Shown: positions 7,663 to 15,281, counted from the stretch's first letter. The stretch: DNA of 51,236 nt from an uncultured Anaeromassilibacillus sp. (GCA_930987725.1 CAKNKY010000016.1:1-51236), one strand, 5' to 3'. Numbers and translations: made by a program. The notes: generated from the letters alone by a model not told the origin.

Positions 7663-8145
7663 CGAGGGAGACGGACGCTGCGGCGGTTTTTTATATACCT
7701 CTTGCTCCCCCGTTGGCACAGAAAATCTTTCCGCTTCGCTACAAGATTTCCTATGCCAACTACACCCGAACAGGCGGATTTTGCTCATGGCAAATTCCTT
7801 GTCTTTTGTAGCTTTCAGCCCACAAAATTCGCCTGTTCTGCTGCCGCCGAAAAGTGTCTGTCTGGCGTGAGACAGCCCCTTTCCAGCGCAGCGGTCGCAA
7901 AAGGTATAACACACTAGACTTTGCAAGCAAAATCGTGTGCCAACAGGGATGCTTCTCGCCCCTATTGGAAACCCAGAGCCAAGGGATTTCACCCCTCTGG
8001 ACACCCCATATATTTTCCTCGAAAATGGTACCCAAACTGTAAAAATGCAGTTTGACACCATTCCTCAGAAAATACAAAACCGCTGTACTCTCCATCCTTG
8101 CGAGGATGAAAAATACAGCGGTTTTATATACTCCGATTGCTTCCC
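7663..8145. other. 483-bp noncoding stretch between the sigma operon and the cargo
   Basis: I see no convincing gene. The reading frames present lack ribosome-binding sites or overlap the sigma gene 3' end. The region contains an imperfect inverted repeat at 8024-8062 (AATGGTACCCAAACTG with CAGTTTGACACCATT) and a strong two-way hairpin at 8077-8125. The boundary between element backbone and cargo probably lies here. Confidence 0.55.
8077..8125. terminator. Bidirectional terminator between sigma operon and methyltransferase gene
   Basis: AAAACCGCTGTA (8077-8088) pairs perfectly with TACAGCGGTTTT (8114-8125), with an internal CATCCT/AGGATG hairpin. The A-run at the left and T-run at the right let it work for both converging transcripts. 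Confidence 0.8.
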
Positions 8146-9120
8146 TCAATCCTTGGTACAATACCTTGTATAGCTCGTAAATTTCAAATTTACTCCAAGC
8201 GAACGAGCCAAATCCGCAATCGTACTATCATCATCGTCAGTGTACCAACAACCACTGATAACACTGTCGATCTTGCTAAATCCAGCGAGAACTGTATCCT
8301 CATATAAATCTTCAAACACATCGGGGCGCTTTTGGATCAAAACCCTTTGTGCTTCTTCGGGGAGAGCTGCAAGCGTTTCCTTGTTTACAAAACCTGTTGA
8401 TGTAATGAGTTTGCCTCCGGGCTTCAACACTCTGAAAGCTTCTTTTAACGCTTTTGCTTTTACGCCTTCGCAATTACCAATACCTCCACCATCCGAGATG
8501 ATGTCTATGCTATTATCCTTAAAAGGCATATTGCAAAAATCAAAAACGGCGTAATAGATGTTGGGCGAATCAAGCGATTTATCCAAGAACAATTTCCATT
8601 CACGAACAACTGTTGGAGAAAGATCGCTGACGATAACCGTCGCATCCGGATTTGCTTTGAGAATGTAGGGCATATATCCACCACCGGGACCTGCGCCGAT
8701 TTCAAGAATGATTCCATCACAAGAAGCAATCTGCTTTCCGACGCCATCCATATAGGCGTTGTCGGCTCTTGAACATTCCCAATTACGCTTTATCCATCTG
8801 CCGCTTTGTATTTCGTTTGCCCATTCGATATTGTAATCACGTTCCTGTTCCGGCACAAAGTAAGCTATTCCAGACCGTCCGGTTTCCTTGCCTGTTAATT
8901 CACAAAGCAGATCAACATCCTCTAGCATTTCGTTAATTGTAACCTTGTACAGATGAGACAGTTCCAACAGTATATCTATGTCCGGCACTGCGTTTCCGCA
9001 CTCCCACTTTGAAACAGCCTGTGATGTAACGCTGAGCTTTTCGGCTAAATCTGTTTGAGACAAACCCGCTTTTCGTCTGAGTACAGACATCCTTTTACCA
9101 AAATGAATTTTGTTTACCAT
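8146..9120 (-). CDS. XRE helix-turn-helix fused to class I SAM-dependent methyltransferase
   Basis: 324 residues. Residues 1-65 form an XRE domain (GLSQTDLAEKLSVTSQAVSK, then AVPDIDILLELSHLYKVTI). From about residue 135 a Rossmann methyltransferase begins: motif I is ILEIGAGPGGGYMPYIL, followed by ATVIVSDLSP, YAVFDFCNMPFKDNSIDII and EAFRVLKPGGKLI, as in the Methyltransf_11 group. The substrate is unknown. The gene has its own promoter (9151-9180) and a GAGGTG site before ATG 9120. It is the last gene of the cargo block. The HTH may autoregulate or target the enzyme; neither is shown. Confidence 0.88.
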   Translation of the reverse strand: MVNKIHFGKRMSVLRRKAGLSQTDLAEKLSVTSQAVSKWECGNAVPDIDILLELSHLYKVTINEMLEDVDLLCELTGKETGRSGIAYFVPEQERDYNIEWANEIQSGRWIKRNWECSRADNAYMDGVGKQIASCDGIILEIGAGPGGGYMPYILKANPDATVIVSDLSPTVVREWKLFLDKSLDSPNIYYAVFDFCNMPFKDNSIDIISDGGGIGNCEGVKAKALKEAFRVLKPGGKLITSTGFVNKETLAALPEEAQRVLIQKRPDVFEDLYEDTVLAGFSKIDSVISGCWYTDDDDSTIADLARSLGVNLKFTSYTRYCTKD

Positions 9121-9150
9121 AAATCACACCTCTTTCTTATTGGTGCTTAT

Positions 9151-9180
9151 ATTATACCGCACTTCTCAGACATATTGAAA
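9151..9180 (-). promoter_or_regulatory. Promoter of the HTH-methyltransferase gene
   Basis: Read leftward: TTTCAA (9180-9175), an 18-bp spacer, TATAAT (9156-9151). The start codon is at 9120. Confidence 0.6.
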
Positions 9181-9251
9181 GCGACGGGTTGTTTCACGGA
9201 TTCGGCTGCCTACAACTGCTGGTTGGAATACAAATCAGTTATTATGTAACT

Positions 9252-9749
9252 CTATCTAATATCATATTTCATTGATAAATTATCAAATCCATCACAAGTG
9301 CAACGGTTGATTTCATAAAAGCCAATCTTCTTCCAGAAATTAAGCCCGCTAATATTGTTTTCCTGTACTGACAGTTTCAAATTTTTGAAGTTCATATCAG
9401 CAGCAATCGTGAAAAGAGCCTTTATAATCGTTGTACCAATAGATTTTCGCTTAAATTTTTCATCTACAAGTAATAATCCAACGTACAAAGTATCTGCATC
9501 GGGATATCCCTCCAGAACACTCAAAAAGGAAATTGCCTGTCCATTTTGAGACACACCAATACTATACACCTTATAGGGCGGATAATCACATAGGGTATCT
9601 TCGCACAGTTCTCTTGTTGCTGGATGCCCGTCAGTTAAACGGTAATATTCTTCATTGCTGTAAAAAACGATTTCATAAGTTGAAAGATTATCTATGGTTA
9701 CAGGCTCAATCAAAAACTCTGGTAAAAGAGCTTGCAATTTCTGATACAT
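9252..9749 (-). CDS. GNAT-family N-acetyltransferase (cargo)
   Basis: 165 residues. The acetyl-CoA-binding core is YVGLLLVDEKFKRKSIGTTIIKALF (motif A, with R-K-x-x-G-T), followed by KLSVQENNISGLNFWKKIGFYEI (motif B), the classic GNAT end. The substrate is not predictable. ATG 9749 follows AAGGTGG by five bases. The gene lies 26 bp after a second, different GNAT gene and downstream of an APH-type kinase, which is typical of a resistance or detoxification cassette. No true aac family can be named from the sequence. Confidence 0.88.
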   Translation of the reverse strand: MYQKLQALLPEFLIEPVTIDNLSTYEIVFYSNEEYYRLTDGHPATRELCEDTLCDYPPYKVYSIGVSQNGQAISFLSVLEGYPDADTLYVGLLLVDEKFKRKSIGTTIIKALFTIAADMNFKNLKLSVQENNISGLNFWKKIGFYEINRCTCDGFDNLSMKYDIR

Positions 9750-9775
9750 TATTTCCACCTTACTTCATAACAGCG

Positions 9776-10339
9776 TTAACAAGACATTTTTTCTGGATTA
9801 ACCATAAGTTCTAAATAGCGGTCATCCTCTGAGTCCACAAAAGCTCCTACTATTTCATCAGCATCGACACAACCCATTTTAAGATAAAAGGCAATCGTCT
9901 CTGCTGATGGTATTGCAGAAACAAAAATCTTTTCTGCACCGAGTTTTATTGCGTGTTCACGAGCTTCCTGCAGAAGCAGTTTCCCAATTCCGTTCCGTTT
10001 CCATTTATCATCAACAAAAAGCATCGTCAAATTTGCATACTTCGCAGAATTACCGGATACAGTACCGTCCACACAGCAAAATCCTATCAAACGCTCATTG
10101 TAAAAGGCTCCAACTGTAATGCCGCCACGATCTATTTGTTGGCACATATACTCGGTAATCCAAATTCGCTTTTCTTCACTCCACTCACGTTGGAGTGATA
10201 CATCTGTAAGTTCCCATACATCGTCCCGTTTTACCCATTTTTTCGTAATCTTTTGACAATGAGCAAAGTCCTTGAGAAGTTTCGGAGTAATATTTACAAT
10301 ATTCAGTTGCTTTACGACAAATTCCCTTAGTTTCTCCAT
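9776..10339 (-). CDS. GNAT-family N-acetyltransferase (cargo, second copy type)
   Basis: 187 residues. The C-terminal half carries the GNAT fold: LTMLFVDDKWKRNGIGKLLL (motif A, R-N-G-I-G-K) and KIFVSAIPSAETIAFYLKMG (motif B). The first 80 residues (LREFVVKQLNIVNI, then DDVWELTDVSLQREW) are a helical extension. ATG 10339 is used; a TTG at 10366 is possible but lacks a ribosome-binding site. A promoter-like TTGAAA/TATATT pair lies in the 81-bp gap to the kinase gene. It is different in sequence from the neighbouring GNAT, so this is not a recent duplication. Confidence 0.86.
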   Translation of the reverse strand: MEKLREFVVKQLNIVNITPKLLKDFAHCQKITKKWVKRDDVWELTDVSLQREWSEEKRIWITEYMCQQIDRGGITVGAFYNERLIGFCCVDGTVSGNSAKYANLTMLFVDDKWKRNGIGKLLLQEAREHAIKLGAEKIFVSAIPSAETIAFYLKMGCVDADEIVGAFVDSEDDRYLELMVNPEKMSC

Positions 10340-10420
10340 ACCTATCACACTCTCATCATTTGGCAAATGCTTTTACATAACCAATATATGCCATCATGTT
10401 GTGCTTTCAAAACGATGTAA

Positions 10421-11329
10421 TCAGCGGATACACACACTGTAAAGATACTCTGCATCCTCGATCATTTTATCCCAAATACCCCGTACCCTCTCTATCGAAC
10501 ATCCTCGAAGATAGTTGTGCCAGTGGATAAACGAAGTATTTAGATTAGCCAAACTCATCTGCATTGAGATTTCATCATGTATAATATCGGCAGTCGAGAA
10601 TCGACAATACATTTGAACAGCTTTTTCCTTGCTGATTTCTAATCCATCGGCAGATAATCTGCTTAGAAAAAAAGATATATCGCCTGACACATGACCACTA
10701 TTAACGTTTTGCCAGTCACAAACAATTATTTTTCCTTCGTCATCTACTAATAAATTATCGAAATGAAAATCACCATGGCAGCACATTTTCTTTGGGGTAT
10801 ATGCCTGTTTATTGATCGTATTTATGTTCTCTCCTATTTTGATGAGATCACTCTCTGAAAAAACATCACCATGCTCTGTGATTACATCACACCAACCACT
10901 CAAATATTGATTGATTTCATCCTTTTCAAGCCATAATGCGCCGGTATCCATTTTAGGTAAGAACTCTGGAACCGGCATATTATGAATCTGAGCCAACACA
11001 TCAAAAACTTTTTCCAGCACGGCATCATCCAGATTGTATCTGTTAACCGGACAGTATTTCTCCATGATGAGTTGAATTTCCTCATCCGTCTGGTGGCAAT
11101 GATATACCCTCGGTAGGAAAGGGAATTTTTCAGATGTGTAAGAAGAATAAAACTGCGACTCACGCCGATATGAATCCCAATCAGCACCAGATTGCATCAA
11201 ACTACGCCGGATATGCTTTGCTATGTATATATGATCCAGCTCATATACACTTGCCCCGCTCTTTCCGATTGTAATTTGTTCTGTCATATGCTCGTCAATA
11301 TATTTTTGAAAATTGTTAAAGCGCACCAT
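10421..11329 (-). CDS. Aminoglycoside phosphotransferase (APH)-family kinase (cargo)
   Basis: 302 residues with the APH/choline-kinase fold. The catalytic loop is CCHGDFHFDNLLVDDEG, followed by the metal-binding IIVCDWQNVNSG. The N-terminal lobe has SGASVYELDHIYIAKHI with the probable ATP-binding lysine. This family phosphorylates aminoglycosides, macrolides, choline or other small hydroxyl compounds; the sequence does not show which. The AAGGAGG at 11336-11342 overlaps the stop codon of the hybrid rlmD gene, and only 11 bp separate the genes. The kinase is therefore likely to be transcribed from the host rlmD promoter while the element is integrated. Confidence 0.87.
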   Translation of the reverse strand: MVRFNNFQKYIDEHMTEQITIGKSGASVYELDHIYIAKHIRRSLMQSGADWDSYRRESQFYSSYTSEKFPFLPRVYHCHQTDEEIQLIMEKYCPVNRYNLDDAVLEKVFDVLAQIHNMPVPEFLPKMDTGALWLEKDEINQYLSGWCDVITEHGDVFSESDLIKIGENINTINKQAYTPKKMCCHGDFHFDNLLVDDEGKIIVCDWQNVNSGHVSGDISFFLSRLSADGLEISKEKAVQMYCRFSTADIIHDEISMQMSLANLNTSFIHWHNYLRGCSIERVRGIWDKMIEDAEYLYSVCIR

Positions 11330-11340
11330 CTTCGCCCTCC

Positions 11341-12999
11341 TTAAATCATGCCGAAGTGCTTCAATGCCTCCTTGATCGCTTTTTCCTTATCCGGTGGGCA
11401 TTGTGGCTGCTTAGCATCCTCAGACTTCGGCTTATTGTAATTATCACGCTCGATGATACCGCACTTTTGCTTTACCTGTGCGATATACAAGCTGCTGATT
11501 TTCAAGCCGCTATGCTCCAGCACATAATCTTTGATTTCTTGATAGGTAGCTTTCTTTTCCGCATCGGTCAGATCAAGCTCGTCCATATCCAAATTTATCT
11601 CGATATGTTGCTTCGCATTAAGTTTGGACAATAAACATACCGTCTCCACATGCGCGGTGCGGGGGAAGAGGTCGGCCGGGGTGGCTTCCTGCGGGCGGTA
11701 GCCGCGGGCGGAGAAGAAGGTGAGATCGCGGGCGAGTGTGGCGGGGTCGCAGGAGACGTAGACGACGCGGCGCGGAGACATGGTGCATACCGTCTGCACG
11801 AGCGCCTCTCCGCAGCCCTTGCGCGGCGGGTCGAGGATGACGACGTCCGGCTTTTCGCCGCGCTGCCGCAGCGTCTCCGCGGCGCGGGCCGCGTCCGCGC
11901 AGAGGAACTCCGCATTCGTCACGCCGTTCCTCGCTGCATTCTCCCGCGCATTTTTCACGGCATCCTCCACAATCTCCACGCCTATCAGCCGTTTGGCCTG
12001 CGCCGCCATGGAAAGGCCGATGGTGCCCGCGCCGCAGTAGAGATCAAGCAGTGTCTCCCCGCCGGTAAGCCCGGCATACGCCGCGGCCTGGCGGTACAGC
12101 CGCTCCGCCTGGGCGCGGTTCACCTGATAAAACGAGTGCGGCGAGAGCGAAAAGCGCAGGCCGCAGAGCTCGTCCTCGAGCAGGGGACTGCCCCACAGCG
12201 TGCGCACCTTGCGCCCGAGCACCACGTTCGTACGCTGCGTGTTCTCGTTGAGCAGCACGCTGCACAGCCCCGGCACGGCCTCGCGCAGCAGTTCGCAGAG
12301 CCTCTCCTCGCCGCGCAGAGACGCGGCGTTTGCCACGAGGCACACCATCACCTGGCCGGTCGCAAAGCCCTTGCGCAGATAGAGGTGGCGCAGCGCGCCC
12401 CGGCCCGTCCCCTCATCGTAAACGGTCTCGTGCGTCTCCGCCTGCCAGCGGCGCACGGCCTGCATGGCCTGCGTGAAAGCGGCGGGCTGGAGCAGGCAGT
12501 CCTCACACGCGACGATGCGGTGGCTGTGGCGCGCGTAAAATCCGAACACGAGGCAGCCCGATTCGTCGAGCCCGATGGGGAACTGCGCCTTGTTGCGGTA
12601 ACGGTCCGGGTGAGCCGCGCCGAGGATCGGCCGCACGGGCAAATCCGCAAACCCGCCGATGCGCGTGAAGGCGTCGCGCACGCGCTGCTCCTTCGCGCGC
12701 TGCTCCGCCTCATAGGAAATGTGGCGGAACACACAGCCGCCGCACGGCCGCGCGATGGGGCAGTCCTCCGGCACGCGGTCGGGAGACGGGCGCAGGATCT
12801 CCTCTACGCGGCCGAAGGCATACGTTTTGAGCGGCTTCACGATGCGCACGCGGAGCAGATCCCCCTGCGCCGCGCCCGGCACGAATACGGGCACGCCCTC
12901 GGCGCGCACCACGCCCGCGCCCTCCGCCGTGTAGCCCGTGACCTCCGTCTCATAGATCGCATTTTTCACCAGCAGCGCGCCCTGTTCCCGTTTTGGCAT
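11341..12999 (-). CDS. rlmD: 23S rRNA m5U methyltransferase RlmD with element-encoded C-terminal tail
   Basis: 552 residues. The host part is a complete RlmD/RumA: TRAM domain (about residues 8-68), [4Fe-4S] cysteines C80, C86, C89 with C165 or C168, SAM-binding LLDLYCGAGTIGLSMA, the NPPY-like DPPRKGC and the catalytic cysteine in YVSCDPATLARD. It methylates uracil in 23S rRNA. After the usual end HVETVCLLSK the frame runs on for 93 residues (LNAKQHIEIN to ALKHFGMI) in low-GC DNA. This tail is homologous to the recombinase tail at the other end (SSLYIAQVKQKCG versus SSLYISQIKRKCG). Core enzyme function should survive, because only residues past the catalytic domain changed. Confidence 0.93.
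   Translation of the reverse strand: MPKREQGALLVKNAIYETEVTGYTAEGAGVVRAEGVPVFVPGAAQGDLLRVRIVKPLKTYAFGRVEEILRPSPDRVPEDCPIARPCGGCVFRHISYEAEQRAKEQRVRDAFTRIGGFADLPVRPILGAAHPDRYRNKAQFPIGLDESGCLVFGFYARHSHRIVACEDCLLQPAAFTQAMQAVRRWQAETHETVYDEGTGRGALRHLYLRKGFATGQVMVCLVANAASLRGEERLCELLREAVPGLCSVLLNENTQRTNVVLGRKVRTLWGSPLLEDELCGLRFSLSPHSFYQVNRAQAERLYRQAAAYAGLTGGETLLDLYCGAGTIGLSMAAQAKRLIGVEIVEDAVKNARENAARNGVTNAEFLCADAARAAETLRQRGEKPDVVILDPPRKGCGEALVQTVCTMSPRRVVYVSCDPATLARDLTFFSARGYRPQEATPADLFPRTAHVETVCLLSKLNAKQHIEINLDMDELDLTDAEKKATYQEIKDYVLEHSGLKISSLYIAQVKQKCGIIERDNYNKPKSEDAKQPQCPPDKEKAIKEALKHFGMI
11638..11646. repeat. attR core, TACCGTCTC
   Basis: Right copy of the 9-bp repeat at 251-259, encoding E-T-V of HVETVCLLSK in rlmD. 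Immediately to the right the sequence becomes GC-rich native rlmD; to the left it is low-GC tail sequence. Confidence 0.75.
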
Positions 13000-13064
13000 G
13001 GCTATCCTCCCCCGTTTTGTCTGTTCCCCCGCGCGCGCTCCGGCGCCGGGGCTGTTTTGCTTTC

Positions 13065-13093
13065 ATTCTACCACACAGGCAGGAGACTGGCAA
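13065..13093 (-). promoter_or_regulatory. rlmD promoter
   Basis: Read leftward: TTGCCA (13093-13088), a 17-bp spacer, TAGAAT (13070-13065). It is about 65 bp before the rlmD start at 12999. No terminator is visible between rlmD and the kinase gene inserted behind it. Confidence 0.7.
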
Positions 13094-13175
13094 GAAACAG
13101 GCCGTATGCTTTGAAAGAGCAGTGCGCTGCTGTGCGAGCAGACTAAAAATTTTTTGCTTTTTTTGCAAAAAAACC

Positions 13176-13203
13176 TTGACAACCAGATGAATTCCTGTAT
13201 AAT
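13176..13203 (+). promoter_or_regulatory. Promoter of the T-box-controlled trpB2 transcript
   Basis: TTGACA (13176-13181), a 16-bp spacer and TATAAT (13198-13203). Predicted transcript start is near 13210. Confidence 0.85.
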
Positions 13204-13209
13204 AAAGGA

Positions 13210-13495
13210 CAAATCTAACCAAACCGATGAGCAAGGAGAGTACCCGGACATTCCGTCTTTTCCAGAGAGCCGCCGTTGCTGGGAGTGCGGCAGAGACGCG
13301 TTGGGGGAATGGTCTTGCGAGGGCAGGGCGAACGGGAGGTTTCCTCAGTAGCCGCTGACGGGATCTTCACCCGTTACCAAGGAAGCGTGCGTGTCAGCGC
13401 GCGGAGCGAGTGGCGGCTTTGCCGCAATGTGGGTGGTACCGCAGGAGTATATCGGCTCCTGTCCCTCTTCTGAGGGACAGGAGCCGTTTTTATTC
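13210..13495 (+). promoter_or_regulatory. T-box riboswitch leader, probable tRNA-Trp sensor
   Basis: The leader contains the AGAGAG element (13264-13269), a candidate specifier in GAATGGT (TGG at 13310-13312), and the T-box sequence GGTGGTACCGC (13432-13442). A terminator follows: GGCTCCTGTCCCTC paired with GAGGGACAGGAGCC (13454-13485), then GTTTTTATT. Uncharged tRNA pairing with the T-box would favour antitermination and expression of the gene behind it. The tryptophan assignment rests on the TGG in the specifier position and on trpB2 downstream. Confidence 0.9.
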
Positions 13496-13543
13496 CCTCG
13501 AACAGGCTGACAAATCTGTTATTTTTGAAAGGAGCCGTTCAAC

Positions 13544-14911
13544 ATGGCCAAGATCCCGCACAGAATCATCCTCACGGAAGAGCAGATGCCGAAGCAGTGG
13601 TACAACCTGCGCGCCGACATGAAAGAGCAGCCGGATCCGATGCTCAACCCCGCCACTCTCAAGCCGATTCGCACGGAAGAGCTTTACCCAATCTTCTGCG
13701 AGGAGCTGGCCAAACAGGAGACGGACTGCACGACGCACTATTTTGACATCCCGGAGCCGGTGCTCGATCTCTACATGACGTACCGCCCCTCCCCGCTGTG
13801 CCGCGCGTATCATCTGGAAAAATATCTTGACACCCCGGCACATATCTATTACAAGTTTGAGGGCAGCAACACCTCCGGCAGCCACAAGCTGAACTCCGCC
13901 GTGGCGCAGGCCTATTACGCCAAACAGCAGGGCCTGACCAGCCTGACGACGGAGACGGGCGCCGGCCAGTGGGGCACCGCCCTGGCCGAGGCGTGCGCGC
14001 ACTTTGGGCTCGGCCTCGACGTGTTCATGGTGAAGGGTTCCTACAACCAGAAACCGTACCGCAAGAGCGTGATGCAGACGTTCGGCGCGAACGTGATTGC
14101 GAGCCCCAGCGACACGACGCGCGTGGGCCGCGCCATCCTGGAGATGGATCCGGAGACAACGGGCAGCCTCGGCTGCGCCATCTCCGAGGCGATCGAAAAA
14201 GCCACCACCACGCCGGGCTGCCGCTATGTGCTCGGCAGCGTGCTGAACCAGGTGCTGCTGCACCAGTCGATCATCGGCCTCGAGAGCAAAGTTGCGATGG
14301 AGCTCATCGGCGAATACCCGGACATCGTCGTGGGCTGCGCGGGCGGCGGTTCCAACCTGGGCGGCCTCATCGCGCCGTTCATGCAGGATAAGCTGCTCGG
14401 CAAGGCGAACCCGCACTTCATCGCCGTGGAACCGGCGTCCTGCCCATCGCTCACGCGCGGCCGCTATGCCTATGACTTCTGCGACACCGGCAAGGTGACG
14501 CCGCTGGCGCGGATGTATACGCTGGGCAGCGGCTTCATCCCCGCCCCGAACCATGCGGGCGGCCTGCGCTACCACGGCATGAGCCCCGTGCTCTCGAAGC
14601 TTTACCACGACGGCTACCTCGATGAGGCGCGCTCCGTGGAACAGACGAAGGTTTTCGAGGACGCCGTGCTCTTCTCTCGGCTGGAAACGGTTTTGCCCGC
14701 GCCGGAAAGCGCTCACGCGATCCACGGCGCCATCCAGGAAGCCATCCGCTGCCGCGAAGCGGGCGAAAAGAAGACGATCCTCTTCGGCCTCACCGGCACC
14801 GGCTACTTCGACATGACGGCCTACACCTCCTACCTCGAGCACACGATGACGGACTACATTCCCACCGACGAGGATCTGCAGCCCGGCTTCGACAGCCTGC
14901 CGCAGATTTGA
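13544..14911 (+). CDS. trpB: TrpB2-type tryptophan synthase beta chain
   Basis: 455 residues, the length of the TrpB2 group rather than the shorter TrpB1. It condenses indole with serine using PLP. The PLP lysine is in NTSGSHKLNSAVAQ. The serine-binding TETGAGQWGTALAE and the phosphate-binding CAGGGSNLGGL follow. There is an N-terminal extension typical of TrpB2 (ILTEEQMPKQWYN). GGAG precedes ATG 13544. It stands alone, with no trpA or other trp gene beside it, behind its own T-box leader. It therefore probably salvages indole or supplements the main pathway when charged tRNA-Trp is scarce. Confidence 0.93.
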   Translation: MAKIPHRIILTEEQMPKQWYNLRADMKEQPDPMLNPATLKPIRTEELYPIFCEELAKQETDCTTHYFDIPEPVLDLYMTYRPSPLCRAYHLEKYLDTPAHIYYKFEGSNTSGSHKLNSAVAQAYYAKQQGLTSLTTETGAGQWGTALAEACAHFGLGLDVFMVKGSYNQKPYRKSVMQTFGANVIASPSDTTRVGRAILEMDPETTGSLGCAISEAIEKATTTPGCRYVLGSVLNQVLLHQSIIGLESKVAMELIGEYPDIVVGCAGGGSNLGGLIAPFMQDKLLGKANPHFIAVEPASCPSLTRGRYAYDFCDTGKVTPLARMYTLGSGFIPAPNHAGGLRYHGMSPVLSKLYHDGYLDEARSVEQTKVFEDAVLFSRLETVLPAPESAHAIHGAIQEAIRCREAGEKKTILFGLTGTGYFDMTAYTSYLEHTMTDYIPTDEDLQPGFDSLPQI

Positions 14912-15066
14912 CCTGGCAGCCTGCTTCCATTCGGTTTCAAGGGGAGGGCAGCGGGAAAAGACGTGGCCCAGCGCAGAGCGTCCGGATAAAATGCACGGAA
15001 AGCCTCCTCTCAATTACCGCATTTTATCCAAAAAATAGATTTTGACAAAAGTCGCCGATTCGGTGA

Positions 15067-15095
15067 TTGACAGAAAATCAAAATCATATTATACT
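15067..15095 (+). promoter_or_regulatory. Strong promoter of a short orphan transcript
   Basis: TTGACA (15067-15072), a 17-bp spacer and TATACT (15090-15095). Only a terminator follows within about 110 bp. Confidence 0.75.
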
Positions 15096-15101
15096 ATATG
15101 G

Positions 15102-15208
15102 CAGAACAAGGGAATCAAAGGAACATCAGATAAAAGGACCTGCGTTTCCTGCGTTTCGTTTAAAGAATTTGATTACATGTTCTGTGACAGAGGTCTGTCA
15201 CGCTTTTT
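15102..15208 (+). ncRNA. Predicted small RNA of about 107 nt, no known family
   Basis: The transcript would start near 15102 after a near-consensus promoter. It ends at the hairpin GTGACAG/CTGTCAC (15184-15201) followed by GCTTTTT. It has no Shine-Dalgarno site; the only frame starting near the 5' end would be an 11-codon leaderless peptide (MAEQGNQRNIR). It does not resemble SRP RNA, 6S RNA, tmRNA or RNase P RNA. The call rests on promoter plus terminator only. Confidence 0.5.
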
Positions 15209-15225
15209 CAATACAACTCCTCCCC

Positions 15226-15266
15226 AAAAAACGAAAACCGGCCTGACGGCCGGTTTTCGTTTTTCT
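15226..15266. terminator. Bidirectional terminator
   Basis: ACGAAAACCGGC pairs with GCCGGTTTTCGT around a short TGACG loop, with an A-run to the left and a T-run to the right. It can end the leftward metallophosphoesterase transcript and back up the small-RNA terminator. Confidence 0.85.
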
Positions 15267-15281
15267 TTTTTGTCTTTTCCG

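Larger units (their letters stand above)
251..11646. mobile_element. Integrated mobilizable element inserted in the 3' end of rlmD
   Basis: The element is bounded by the 9-bp direct repeat TACCGTCTC at 251-259 and 11638-11646. GC content rises sharply just to the right of the second copy, where native rlmD sequence starts. It encodes a large serine recombinase, a MobV relaxase, two replication proteins (CHC2 primase and D5-like helicase), an excisionase-like protein, an XRE regulator, a sigma factor and four cargo enzymes. No VirB4, VirD4 or other mating-pair genes are visible, so it is best described as an integrative mobilizable element rather than a self-transmissible one. The ends are inferred from the repeat and the hybrid genes. 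DNA left of 251 is also low in GC and encodes a tail homologous to the right-end one, so another element or remnant may continue past the window edge. Confidence 0.85.
14912..15281. other. 370-bp intergenic region with inverted repeat and orphan transcript
   Basis: No protein gene is supported. It contains an 11-bp perfect inverted repeat, GGATAAAATGC (14984-14994) and GCATTTTATCC (15019-15029), a strong promoter, a short predicted transcript and a two-way terminator; the last three are listed separately. Confidence 0.6.

Noticed and set aside
7585-8061. Leftward open frames between the sigma factor gene and the HTH-methyltransferase gene
   Set aside because: They overlap the sigma gene 3' end or the terminator, lack plausible ribosome-binding sites, and give Ser/Arg/Pro-rich products without family resemblance.
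251-11646. Calling the element a self-transmissible ICE
   Set aside because: Only a relaxase and no VirB4, coupling protein or pore components are encoded between the att cores.
13490-15013. A 507-codon minus-strand frame opposite trpB2
   Set aside because: High GC content produces long spurious antisense frames throughout the chromosomal part. This one yields a His/Arg/Ala-rich sequence typical of such shadows, while trpB2 on the plus strand is unambiguous.
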